From the NCBI GenBank assembly GCA_963932465.1, contig OZ010787.1, positions 18,555,936 through 18,619,935 on the forward strand: a stretch of DNA of 64,000 bases, written 5' to 3'. The stretch's first letter is position 1. Every line of letters begins with the position of its first letter. The notes beneath the pieces are model-generated. The model had not been told where the DNA came from, did no database searches, and worked only from the letters and a program-made list of their open reading frames with translations. The DNA comes from Maratus speciosus (lineage: Eukaryota > Arthropoda > Arachnida > Araneae > Salticidae). Shown here piece by piece: positions 45,092 to 56,738 of this stretch. The translations under genes were made by a program, and so were the position numbers.

Positions 45092-45180
45092 TGCCGGGCG
45101 TTGGGCTCGAATCTGCCTCGCCTACAAAAGTCCAGAGCTTTAAACTGGTGCTTTAGACCACTCGGCTAACCAGACCTGCC
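45092..45180 (-). tRNA. tRNA-like sequence, class II type, probably pseudogene or SINE head
   Basis: On the minus strand it reads ggcaggtctggttagccgag, then tggtctaaagcaccag. It contains a perfect A box (TAGCCGAGTGG) and a good B box (GATTCGAGCCC) about 50 bases apart, with a long variable region as in leucine or serine tRNAs. A ccag/ctgg stem brackets the anticodon position, but its loop is irregular (tttaaagct) and acceptor pairing is poor. So a functional tRNA is unlikely. A tRNA-derived SINE is the main alternative. Confidence 0.55.
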
Positions 45181-45931
45181 CTGCTTTTCCTCTAAATAGA
45201 AGATCTAGTAAATTTAACTTCACGCATGCGCAAATGCGTGAATTTTTGAGTCTGATCTTACAGAATCAGGTTTACGCTTTAATATATATGATGATGATGA
45301 TTATGAGAACCTACACGTTTGAAACAAGGATTAAGATGATTCAGAAAAAAAACAGCTTCAATAAGCTAAACTACGAGGTTAGGGATTACGAACTTTTAAT
45401 AAATTAATAAATTACTTATTAAATAACTTTCTTTTATTTTTGTAATATTATTTTCTGTAATAAACACACATACACACAGTTATGTTTTCTGGTAATTTTA
45501 AGTTAGAAATTTGAAGCATGTCGAAGAAGTAGCGGATAGGGACAGCTTAATACAACAATGTTAAAACTTGCACTGGATAGCACAACGATATGGGGAGAAA
45601 TCAAAAATATTCTCGCCTGTTTTGGCATGTTGTTTTTTTCCTGTTAATGTTCGTTTGTACTTGGTACTTATCCATGAGTTTTATACTTTATTGTGTGTTT
45701 GTATTTTATTCTTCTCATACTTTTATTACTATTACTGTTGTTATTATAATTTAAGATGTTAATACTTGAAGATAATGCATTACAATTTTTAATAATGTAA
45801 TGTTAAAAAATTATGAGATGCTCTCATTATACATTTGTTATAAAATAGGAACTGAAATAATCATAAAATTAAAATATGTTTAGTTCAGTGTAATAACTAA
45901 GAAAAAAATGTAAGTGTGGGACAATTAGGAT

Positions 45932-45964
<33 letters not shown>

Positions 45965-46990
45965 CACAGTTTGTGTTTATCAAGGATTATTTTATTTTGT
46001 GAGTGCTATTCATTTGTCTTGCCATCAGAAATTCATGGAGAATAGGTTAAATTAGTCCAATTTAATTATTTCTTATTTTTTATAGTCGTTTGATGTAGAT
46101 TCAAAATTGTTATAAATCAATTCATCAATGTTAGATTTATAAATCCCGTATTCCACAAGATATTTCAAAAGTGTTCTTTAAGGTTGTTTTTATATTTTTT
46201 CATACTTTTATAGTTCATATACGAGTAAATACTGTCGTATGATGCTTTATAGCTTTATTTATAAAATAATACTGTGTAAATAATATATATATATATCTTA
46301 TAAAATCACTCGGTTTTGGAGTCGTGACTGGTGGTATTCGCATTTAAAGAAAACAGGCCGTTTTTCAGACATTCTTTATTTTGCGTAGAGACATCTTAAC
46401 TGGATTGCAGTCATCCAAGGCGCACCCGCCGGTGTTAATTCCGTAGCCCCGAGCCTAAGTCTGTTCTCTATCGCGGCTCGTAGCAATCTGCCTGAATTTT
46501 TAGTTCTAAGAGAAGATCACCACTTGAAGACTACTTTATCACCATTTATTGCTTTAGACTGTTTTATATTAGATGCTCCTGAGTAATTTTGGATAATTAG
46601 CTTTCAATCTAGTGTAAGTTACGTGTTCATGCTCTCCCGAGATTTAAAAGTTATAAATACTTGATAATTGGGCCATGTGTTGCAAGTTACTTCTGAATTT
46701 AATTGGGACTTGAAGTAGCAAGGAAATTATGATGTTTGAGAAGGGCCAAGACATCGAACATGTGTACTGATGATTATCGAAACTAGGTTATACTTGATAA
46801 TATCCTTCTGGAGTTCTAACAATTTGAAGAGCTACTTGGGGAAGATATAGAAATTAAGTTAGCAACTAAGGGGAAGGTATACTAATTGAAAAAGTTTATA
46901 AAGCATCTTACCAATGTTATAACATATATATATATATATATGTATATATAAATAAATATATATATAATAAATATTGCAGTTTCTCACAAA
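45181..46990. other. AT-rich stretch with TA and TG microsatellites
   Basis: A TA run passes into a TG run at 45931-45964, and there are further AT runs at 46285-46297 and 46924-46975. A small GC-richer patch (46390-46500) was not recognised. No gene seen. Confidence 0.5.
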
Positions 46991-47091
46991 ATTTGACCTA
47001 AGCAACTTACAAATTCGACTTACGTAAAATTCAAGTTACGTAAAACTTTACAGAAAGCATTACTCACGTAAGTCGGGGGATGCCTGTATTG
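46985..47091 (-). repeat. Tigger-like transposon end fragment
   Basis: On the minus strand it starts TACAGGCATCCCCCGACTTA, followed by repeated acttacgt words. This resembles pogo/Tigger ends (CAGGCATxCCxCGACTTACG). No matching opposite end was found in the window. Confidence 0.55.
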
Positions 47092-47381
47092 CATTTTTCT
47101 TTTATTTCTAATATTTTAATTAATTTAATCATTCATCACATTATTCAAATTTATTAAAACCTAATTGTAATAACTATGTTGCAGCATCATGTTTTTTTAT
47201 GTTTAAATAATAACTAGAATCCTTATTTGTTTTATAATTCGAAAAATTGAGGTGGTCTTATAATTTCTTAACAGACTGTATGAATAGTAATGCTTAAAAA
47301 ATTTCGCTTTTTGTAAAATAAATTAATTGCAAATGAGTTGTTCTTAAAGTAACTACCGCACTTTTGACGAAATCCCTTATA

Positions 47382-48282
47382 CAGTATAATTTCAAAAATC
47401 CGGCATCATCGGGACCGAGACTATGCCGGATTTTTGAAAATTCCGGATTTTTGAAGGAATATCAAAAGTAGTAACTAGGAATATCAAAAGTAGTACTATA
47501 TTCTTAATGGTGCCTTTAACGATAATTTAAATTCATTATTAAGTGATAATTGTGTAAGGAAAAGAGAAAATTAAATATAAAAAGAAACTTACTTAAATTG
47601 ATATTTTCTATGCTGCAGAAAAAAAAAATCTAATAAAGAGTGAAATTATTTCTTCTCATGTAATTTCGGAAACATTGATGTCAATTGTGTTTGCTTCAAT
47701 TTTCTTGGCCGTTCATTAACAAGTTTTTCTTGTATTTTATACAAATGAAGAATGTCTATTTCGGAAATATAGTCTTGTTTCTCTAAAAAAGACATCAATT
47801 CTCCAATGAATTTATGCATTTTTCTAGTGGCACATTTTCTGCTGCCGGTTGTTCTTCCTCGTCTTCTGAACTGCGAGTAACATTATCGGCGCTTCTATTT
47901 AGCACAAACGTCAGCGATCTCGCTGTCCGTTAAATTGTTCGTTGTTGGTGCATTTTCGTCAATGCATAGCCAATCATCTATATCCTTTTTTTCGACAATT
48001 TATGCAGTTACAGATTTTGCGTGTTCAATCAGCTCTTAAATGGCGGCCTTTTCACGGGAAATGTGAAAGCCTGAAAATTCTTTCTCATCATCGATGTCGC
48101 CGTTGCCGATAATTCATTCCGGCCATATATTGTGCCATGCATTCGCCAAAGTCTTTGTTGAAAAAAGTCAATCTTTTTTGCATTTTTAATTTGTAGAAGA
48201 AAAGGGAAGGGAATAGATGGCTTTGATGCCGGATTTTTGAAGTTGCCGGATTTCTGAATGCCGAATTTTTGAAGTCATACTA
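47382..48282 (-). mobile_element. Decayed pogo/Tigger element
   Basis: The left end CAGTATAATTTCAAAAATCC pairs with the right end (inward TAGTATGACTTCAAAAATTC), with TA outside both. Subterminal atgccggatttttga words repeat at each side. It is 901 bp long, shorter than a full element of about 2 kb, so a large part of the transposase gene is deleted. Confidence 0.75.
47650..48180 (-). pseudogene. C-terminal remnant of a pogo/Tigger transposase
   Basis: The minus-strand reading gives, in pieces, WLCIDENAPT-like NAPTTNNLTDSEIADVC, an acidic or serine-rich linker, MHKFIGELMSFLEKQDYI and LHLYKIQEKLVNERPRK. This matches the tail of Tigger proteins, where a conserved LTDEEI stretch is followed by a short helical end. 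Stops interrupt it, and the catalytic core is absent. Confidence 0.55.
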
Positions 48283-48958
48283 TAGTTATTGCTAACTTTT
48301 GGTGCGAGCCTCGATTATGCAAAATTATTCCCGAAATTCTACGAAAATTTTTTTCTATTATTTTTTAATAAAATATATAAATTCTAAATAAATTGTGATT
48401 ATTTGGAATTTTTTTCACCAGTATGATACTTTACAGGATTGATTAGTAAATATAATGCGCAAAAAATCTTTTTTAACATAATATTTGATTTTTCTTTTTC
48501 ACTCGTCATACCTGAAGTAATTTCACCTAGTTAATTTGTAAGCGTAAGATATAATACACGTGTCTCAAAATATGCAATTTATATTTCATTTCCTGGTGAA
48601 AACAGTTAAGATAAAAGTAAAATATGAAATCAACGAAAAAACGTTTAGCAAGTGATTCACACACACACCTAAAAATAAAAAGTTTAAAGAATCTTTTTTA
48701 GCACGTTTTGATAAGTCTAAGTGTAAATTTTGCTTAATAAGAATCAAACACTGTCTGGTTATTGACATCTTTCTTAATTGAAGCGTGCAATTGCTTCGAA
48801 ACGGTCATATTACTCTTTTTTCTTGTCTTTTGTCGTCACATTTGCTAAAACATTTTTTTTTTTTTAAACGACAAGGAAGTTTTCGACTTAAAGAAAAGGT
48901 GGACGGTCGAATATTTATGTGTTCAACTAAAAATATTTTCCCCGAAGTGCTTAGAATT

Positions 48959-48985
48959 GTTATTATTATTATTATTATTATTATT
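48959..48985. repeat. (TTA)n microsatellite
   Basis: About nine TTA units in an AT-rich stretch (48.3-49.1 kb) without other features. Confidence 0.85.
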
Positions 48986-49112
48986 TTCAATGCTTTTCTC
49001 TGCCAGAAAATTATCTTTATCATACGAATATTTAAAAAAAGAAAATTAACTTTTCATAAACAAATTAAGGTAAAAAAAGACATTGGATTGGCAAAATCTT
49101 TGTTATCAACTT

Positions 49113-49648
49113 TTAACCCTTTATCTACTGACGGTACTTATAAGTACCATTAAAATAACTTGTTATAAAATTCATTTAATACATCGATTAGTTGTAATGC
49201 AGTTTAGAATGAAATAAAGATACATTACTTTATCTTGTTCCAAAAGCATTATTGGTTACACAAAACAAAAATATTTTAAAAATAATGATTTCCTTTGCCT
49301 TTGCATCTTTTCAGCTTTCTTGGCGTTGGGGGGGGGGGGGGGATTTTTCAATTCGGAAATATTTCTGTATTTCTATTCTATGAACGTTATATTTCTGCAT
49401 TTCCTAATTCTACAAAATACTAAGAAAAATATTTAATATAAAAGATTTGACTGGGGTTATAAATATTGCACAAAATCCCTATAAATTGAAATTTAATTCA
49501 CCCTTCTAAATCCTTCAGTCCTTCTAAAATCTTTCTAAAATTTATTAAATGATTATGTAAATCTTCTAATGCAGTTTAAACAATTCACGAAAAAGGCTTT
49601 AGAAGATAAAATTTTCATGAATTCATAATTCAGTACATAAAGGGTTGA
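49113..49648 (+). mobile_element. piggyBac-like TTAA MITE, family member A1
   Basis: It starts TTAACCCTTTATCTACTGAC and ends (inward) TCAACCCTTTATGTACTGAA. The right TTAA appears mutated to TTGA. The interior phrase tttatcttgttccaaaagca recurs, inverted, in the element at 58017-58537, so these are two copies of one family. It holds a G run at 49328-49342. Confidence 0.65.
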
Positions 49649-49805
49649 TTTAAAAAAAATAAAAAAGGAAAGCAATCATAGTGAACTGAAACTTTTTTAA
49701 ATTGTATGGGGATATTCCCAACATTATGTTAAATATCAAGCGTTTCTGTCGTGTAAACAAAGTGATAATTTTGCTGTAGGTCAGTAAAATTTATTCAGCT
49801 GATAA

Positions 49806-51318
49806 TCTATATATATAAAATCATAAATATATTTCATTTTAAAACCTTATGCTAGTATATCGTTCCGTAGCTAAATACTTCTAGAAGAATCAACTAGTAA
49901 ATATAGGATAATATGAAAGTGGCCCTAAGCATAAGCCAAACCCAGTTAAATCTGCAACAAAGATCGTGCAGGCGATTCCCCTTACCAGACGTTGAGCCAG
50001 ATAAGAGCTTCATTGTTGCCGTCAGTTATCACTAGCGATCCGCTGGCGATCGGTAGGAAAAGAACAACAACAATAATAATAGTAATTAGGATGAGCGAAG
50101 CAAATCCTCTACTAGGCTACACAAACTACATTTTGTCGTACACTTTACAAAAAAAAAAAAAAAAAAAAAAACAAAAAACTATTCAGTATTTTGACTTGAA
50201 ATTAAACATAAAAATAAATTATGGTCTGTAGATTTGCACAATATTATTTTCTTTACAGAATAATCTTAAAAAATATATTATTTTAATTAATTTATTTTGC
50301 ATGTTTTTCCATTACGGACACATTTTTGCAAATAAAAAATGAAATACGTATATTTTCCGAAGAAAAAATAAATCATGGAGTTAGTCATTATAGATAGAAT
50401 CATGATTAATTAAATAAATAAAATATATTTTCATGACTCCGCCAAAATATCTCAAAAACTGATTTTTAAAATTTAATTAAGGAAAGAAATATTTTTGGAC
50501 TTGATAGAAATAAAATATGATCTGAAGATTATGACAATATTATTTATTTATCGAATGATTTAACAAAAAAACATTTTTTATTATTTTGTTGAATATATTT
50601 TTCCATTATACGGATTTATTTTTGTAAACGATAATGAAACCTGCGTATTTTTCTTGCAGTAAATAACAATCATTGAGTCAGTAAAAATAAAGTCATGAAT
50701 GATTAAATCATTTACGCAGACAATACTTACGTATTTTAAAAGAATTATATTATAATTTTTTTTGTAAAGTGGCATCAAAAGGATTGTAAACAAATAAAAT
50801 TAATTGTTAAATTCGTTATATAAAGTGTTATTCGAATTCGAAGGTTGAATAATAACAATAATATAATAAGTTAATAATTCTTAGTATCAACGAGAGCAGA
50901 TTTCAAATGTTTCTCCAGAAAATAGGATTTTGAAGAAGTAACTTTCTTCAAGCTCTCTTCGAATATATTATTCTAAGTTTGCTATCACAGATTATTTGAT
51001 GTGAATTACAAAGATTGGAAACATCTATTTCAAACCATTTGAGAAAACACCAGAGGCTATTGGAAAATGTAAAAACATCTTTAAAAGAGCTTTTAGTTGA
51101 AAATTTAAAAATATTTTGTAAAATTTTGCTTCGAAAATATTTTTATTTATACCAGTCTTATATCATAAATATCGACTGGTATCGACTAAACCAAAACATA
51201 AAATAACGTTTTTGCTTAATAAAGATACAAAAATAATATAAAAAAATATTGTTACTTTCAAATATTTATTTTACTAAATAATGCTTCGCGAATCCAAACA
51301 AAGCACGGCTTTTGCTAG
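49806..51318 (+). mobile_element. Non-autonomous Helitron
   Basis: It begins TCTATATATATAAAATC after an A. It ends with a short hairpin (aaagc acg gcttt) followed by TGCTAG and a T, as Helitron 3' ends do (hairpin, a few bases, CTRR, then T). The interior is non-coding and has no Rep/helicase frame. Target-site duplication is not expected for Helitrons. The pairing of these two ends is inferred from distance. Confidence 0.55.
50146..50171. repeat. Poly(A) run
   Basis: About 24 A residues inside the Helitron interior. Confidence 0.8.
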
Positions 51319-52511
51319 TAATAATAATAATAACCGTCTTATTGGCAGATTTTATTTACACACCAGAGTGGTTAAAATTAATAAACGCTTTTTAATTATC
51401 TAATTAATCTCACACTGATAACTCCATACTTACATGCATCTTACATATATCCTATATTATCATACATGCAAAATATTTACATGTGAAAACTTTTAATACA
51501 TACAACAACTATAACAACCACAACTCATATTTCAATAAATGAAGGCAACAGTAACTATCATCCATAATCCTTATTGAACTTAAATTTAATAAATTTAATA
51601 AAAATTGAAGCAAAAGGTAGTAGTGTTTAATTTTTAATTTAAATGAATAGCATGCAGAAATTAGTGCAGGTAAATCAATAACATATTCTCCGCAATTCAA
51701 CAATCCTTATATCAATGATTTCTTCATATGGCCGAGGTGTTTTTATCATAAATGATGATAGGACGTCTTTCAAGGGATTGAAAACAATAATCAATTATGT
51801 CGCTTATTAAAATTTCTACATCTGGCGCTAAATATAGCTACTGTTGCTTTGAACCCAGGGCCTCTGAATTTCATATGACGACCCTGCCCTGCTTAATTAT
51901 TGCCCAGTTTATTTCTATGTAATCGACAGAACATTCATTTCTTATTCTAACCTTCACTGGCGTATAGCTCATTATTTCCTAAGGAATGCAAAAGAACTGC
52001 ATTCCTATAAATACAGATCTCACCATTTGTTAAGGCGTTCCTGTCATTCACGGGTGTGGTACAAAATATTGACCCAGTTATTAACACAATAAAAATCACG
52101 AAAGATTGTTTCCTCGCATACTAGCATTCTTTGGAAGGGGAAATAAATGAAAAATGAAGTTTCAAATAAGATATGTATTGCGGAAATTCGTTTTATTGTA
52201 AAAACGATTGATGTAGTTAATGCTCGTTACATTGCCCGCTCATGGTCTTTAGAAAAAGGCCGTTATAATGGGAGGTTGTTTTAATAGACTTTGTAAAATA
52301 ATATTAAATTCTGATTAATTATACCGAAATTAAAAGAGGTGTGTTATTAATTTTATTTAACATTTTTCTTAATTATCAAAGAACAATGACTCTTTCATAA
52401 CAGCTCAAAAATACATACTGGTTTCCAATGTATATCCCGCATGTCTTAGAAAACTTTTTCGTTTTATAAATAATGAAGGAAGGAAAGAAACAACCAGGCA
52501 ACGTTAAATGC
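51319..52511. other. AT-rich stretch, nothing firm
   Basis: A patch at 51820-51895 (gaacccagggcctct, ccctgccctgctt) faintly resembles the 3' side of the tRNA-like sequence at 45.1 kb but lacks an A box. No gene recognised. Confidence 0.4.
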
Positions 52512-53731
52512 TCTATATTAATAAAAGAAAGTTTTTGTCTGAGTGTCTGTCTGTTTGTTGACGATGACTACGAAAATCCATTGCCCGTAGAAGTCTGCAA
52601 ATTTGGATATGGATAGACGAAGACAGGTCTGAATACACCTGAAACTCGGATTTTTCTTTTTTTATATATATTTGGCGGATATATTATTTAAAAACACTCA
52701 TCGAACGTTAATGAACGAGCTTCCATTGTCCCATCGGTCGCTTCTGTGCATGTCCGTGGAATCTTCAGTTTTCAAGCAGACGAAAGGAAAATGATTCCAC
52801 TTTTTTCCATTTTGAAATGACAGTCACCTGCCCCCTCCCCTATAAAGTTACACACAAAAAAAAAAAAAGATAAAAGAAAAAAAAAGAAGAAGAAGAAGAA
52901 GAGAAAAATGCAAACTCTTCACAGTACCTTCCCGGTTTTAATCTTTTGTTTAAAAAATAATAGTATTTACTATTTGAAAAAAAAAATCTGAAGGTTGAAT
53001 TATATATGCGTTTTCACTTTTTCGTTTTTAGTGCAGTTTTAAACTGCCAAACTCGTTTTCCGGAAGGAAATACAGAAAAAAAAAATACCCACTTATTTAT
53101 GGTACATGCCTATAGCAGGTATGAAAAAATGTTAATGTTTACTATTTCAAAAATAATTTCTAGAAGTCATTTATCGCAAGCGTTGCCGTCTTATTTATTC
53201 CTCAGTGCCTTCCAAGATATCATTTCGCGTTTTAAGAAAACTGCGCCAGGATTTTTCGTTCATTTTCGCTTTTCTATTTTCAACCTTCGGAGATATCATT
53301 TCGCGTTTTAAAAGATGGTAAAAGATTGAATGGCGGAATTTCCTTTTTTTTTTATTTCTCGCTGTGTTAAAAATGTTAAATCATGCAGATCCAAGTTTCG
53401 TTTGCAAAAAGAGACCGGAACGTGCGTAGCACGCTTAACTCTTGGCTCGTTATAAGATTTTGCTTAAAAATAGAAATCATACAAATTCCATGTTCGCTTG
53501 GCAAAACAGATCGTAGTTTGCGATTGCAGTGGGACCACCAACTTTAGGCTCGCTTGGTTAGATTTTCGTTTTAAAATATAATATGACAAAAATTCGGGTG
53601 TTACGCTGCCGAAGTCAGTGAAACCCCCAACACAGAATTCTTCCCGGAAAAAATGTCTGAATGCAACAATGAATTTAGGTACTGTTGAGGTTATTATCCC
53701 GGTCCCGGGCAACGGCGGTTGGGTCAGCTAG
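52512..53731 (+). mobile_element. Non-autonomous Helitron
   Basis: It starts TCTATATTAATAAAAGAAAG, followed by gtctgagtgtctgtctg, a frequent Helitron 5' wording. It ends tcccgggcaacggcggttgg then gtcagCTAG, with T next. The GC-rich word before CTAG can form a short stem. A word of about 20 bp (gatatcatttcgcgttttaa) is repeated near 53216 and 53291. No Rep/helicase frame is present, and an A-rich/AAG tract lies at 52857-52909. Confidence 0.6.
52854..52909. repeat. A-rich and (AAG)n tract
   Basis: A run of A, then aagaagaagaag, inside the Helitron. Confidence 0.8.
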
Positions 53732-54240
53732 TAAATAATAAATTGAAATTCAACCTGAAATTTCTACAATTCACCTAAATTTCTATCATTGCGTTGTTAA
53801 ATATTAGATTTTAAGAGAATTTAATCCCCATATAAGTACACAGTTGTAAAATAACTGTTCAGTAATTTTGACTAGGGGGTTCATTGCTCCCAGTATAGGT
53901 ACAGACGACAATGATATAGTTTTGAGAGCTTCTAATTAATAAATGATGAGAAAGTTACTAATTTTGAAACGTTAAATCCAAAAAAGGTGGTTACACGGTT
54001 TTATTTTTGTAAGTATAAGAGATAGATAAATAATGTAAATTAGAAAATTCTTATAGGAAGGTAAAGAATCTAAAGATCAATCAATTCATCTCCATGGTTG
54101 TTCTTTCCTACGAAATTCGAAATTTATTTTTTATACGGCCCCTATTCAAAAGAATACGCATATGCAAAAGTGATCTCTGTTGCATCCACATTCATATCCA
54201 AAACGTGTGTTTGAATGTCTCCAAACGTCACTGAATTATA

Positions 54241-55524
54241 CACTGATGTCCAAAAATTAAGGGATAGTGATCGGATGCTTTCGATTGTACACGTGAATTA
54301 TAATGTCGAATATATACTAAAATTATCGACGAATTTCTCTTGAACTTCGAGGATGTAAAGAACATGTTTGACTTCATATTTTTCAGTGAAGGTTTAGTCG
54401 CGGGGACAACAATAATTTTAGTAATAAAATAATGTTTACGATCATCCATGTAATAGAAAATGGTCAAAATGGGGTCTGTCACTGCAGCAAGTGACTATGT
54501 GGGTCTTGTTCAGCGTTTGTGAGTGTTTGTGTAAGCATAGCATGGATATTAGTGAAGATGTTGATGTTTCTGTAAAATAGTCATATGTTTTTTGTTTATA
54601 ACATACAGAGTTTTCAACCAAATTTAACACCACTTTCCGACAACTTAACAAACGACAGTAGAAACAGTATACTGCAATTAAAACATGAATATATTGAATT
54701 TTTGATGAGTTACGGGCATTTGTATGAAATTTTTTTTCAACTGCGCTTGCGTGGAAGATTCCAAAATTTTTATTTCATAATTTGGTAGTTTTATAGGCAA
54801 GTTATATAGGACAACTTCAGTCAAATATCGCAAAAATTCAAAAAGGTACGGGCGATATAGTGAGTTGCTTTCTAAAAGTAGCTGGATGATATTGGATTTT
54901 CCCCAATTTGTCAATCAGACTTGATTTTTCACGATATTTGACTGGGCATTTTACATAAGTTGCCCTAAATAGCCGACTACAAATTAGGAAATAAAAATTT
55001 TAAAATCTTTCACGCATGCTCAGTCAAACATTATTTCATACAACTGTCCATACCTCATAAAATATTCAATATATTCATGTTTTAATTGCAGTATACTGTT
55101 TCTACTTTCCTTTCGGAAAGTGGTGTTAAATTTGGTTGAAAACTCTGTAAGCTAAAAATAAAAGACATTTGACTTTTTCACAAAAATGTTAACATCTTCC
55201 CAAACATGCATGCTACATTTACACAAATGCATGCAAACTTTGAACAGAACCCACATAGTCATTCTATTCAGTGACAAACCATTTTGAGCATTTCCTGCTG
55301 CATGGGTGATCGCAAATAATACTTTATTGTTAAATTTATTATGACCCCCTAATGGTCCTTGTGACTAAATCGTCACTGAAAAATATGAAGTCAAACATGT
55401 TCTTTACATCTTAGAAGTTTAAGGAAGTTCCTTAGAATTCCTCAAGAATGTCAGTCGTTATTCCACAAACCGTAAAAAACCGAAAGCGTCTGGTCACTGC
55501 CCCTTAATTTTTGGACATGAGAAT
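54241..55524. mobile_element. 1.28-kb palindromic element
   Basis: The left end CACTGATGTCCAAAAATTAA has TA outside. The right end, read inward, is TTCTCATGTCCAAAAATTAA. Arms of roughly 600 bp mirror each other with moderate divergence. Left and right share gtacagtgatcggatgct-like ends, gaacatgtttgacttcata, cacatagtcac words and gtatactgcaattaaaacat. The centre is near 54885. No transposase is present. CACTG ends with TA suggest a Tc1/mariner-derived foldback. Confidence 0.7.
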
Positions 55525-55621
55525 AGAAAGTCAAAAATCGTGATTTAGACCACTTTTCCACAAAACTAAAACCGCAAAATCTTAGCAAAATTTGGGACCG
55601 TCTATATATCTATGATTCTAT

Positions 55622-55849
55622 TTAACCCTTTAACCGGCTGGCCCGGCTTTTTCCGTTTCTAGAAATCATGTTAAAATGGCTGTAGACAAAAATATTTTAA
55701 ACAGAATTCTATTTTGAACCATATATAGAAAGAAGTGACATTAAAGATATTATACCATCAAACTGCGATTTAAAAATATATACATCCTGGGATTTACAAG
55801 CATTCTTATAAAAATACAGGAAAACCCTCAGACGCTGAAAGGGTTTTAA
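55622..55849. mobile_element. piggyBac-like TTAA MITE
   Basis: It starts TTAACCCTTTAACCGGCTG and ends (inward) TTAAAACCCTTTCAGCGTC. TTAA lies at both ends, and the length is 228 bp. Non-coding. Confidence 0.6.
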
Positions 55850-56304
55850 TATGTAGGTCAGTCATGTTTATTTTACTGCTTATCTTTCTAAAATGCAAAT
55901 GAAATATTTTTGCATACTTTAATACAGTTTTCAACTATTGATGCATGAATTTAAAAAAAATTGTAAATATTGAAAGTTAGAAAAATGGCAATAAGGATTG
56001 AAAGAAGCGTACTTCGATTTATAACAGAATCATCTATTGAATGGGCTTTGAGACTGGAGTATAGAATTTATTCAGCAAAATGTTTACTACAGTAGATGAA
56101 GCCCGATATAACGCGGTTGTACAGATACATGGAATTATAAAACAAGTTTCAACAATTTAATAGTATGAAACATGAGAAAATGTATGCGAAGAATTATACT
56201 AAGTTATTCACATACAATTATCAATTGAACAGACCTACTCACATTACTCGTGTGCACTAATTTGTTTGCATGTTTGATTTTGTTAAACAAAATTACGCAA
56301 GGTT

Positions 56305-56577
56305 ACTTAAACCGCAGTTTCAATCTGTCTGCCGTCAGCACCAATACAAAGCTGTGCTCTTCCAAAATATTGCATGAAGCTGTTTCTAGTTCAAGCTGGT
56401 GCGGGATGCTTTGGAACGCATCAGTTATTCTGGTATACAAATCTTGCGTATTTAGTGGACATTAAACATACGTAAATGCACGGTTTTGCCCCCCACAACT
56501 CCACAAGTAACAATCTAATGGGCTTACGTCCGGCAACCGAGGTGGCCATTCTGTGGGTCCGTGTTGACCAATCCAGC
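56305..56577 (-). pseudogene. C-terminal fragment of a mariner-superfamily transposase
   Basis: The minus strand reads SWIGQHGPTEWPPRLPDVSP, then LDCYLWSCGG. After one stop it continues with ITDAFQSIPHQLELE and LVLTADRLKLRFK. It matches the WIGRxGPxxWPPRSPDLTPLDFFLWG motif of a common DDE transposase family, in which the PLD aspartate is catalytic. Only this last third is present, and the motif's SPDL is changed to LPDV. No ends could be assigned. Confidence 0.75.
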
Positions 56578-56738
56578 TATTTCCGAAATCTGTATTAATA
56601 AAATTACTCTATATTCAACAAGCATGTTGTTTGAAACTGCTCCAAAATGTTTGTAAATACTAAAACCCTAAACATTAAAAAATAATTCCACAGAAAATTA
56701 TGTTCTTGCAAAATTAAATGAATATGTAAAACATAACT

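Noticed and set aside
46390..46500. GC-richer patch as a possible promoter or exon
   Set aside because: No splice signals, frame or repeated copy could be seen.
48785..49153. 122-codon plus-strand frame
   Set aside because: AT-rich, contains poly-isoleucine from a TTA microsatellite, and overlaps a MITE end.
51820..51895. Second tRNA/SINE-like patch
   Set aside because: Only a weak B-box-like word; no A box at the right distance.
56250..56465. 71-codon plus-strand frame
   Set aside because: Antisense shadow of the mariner-type transposase fragment on the minus strand.
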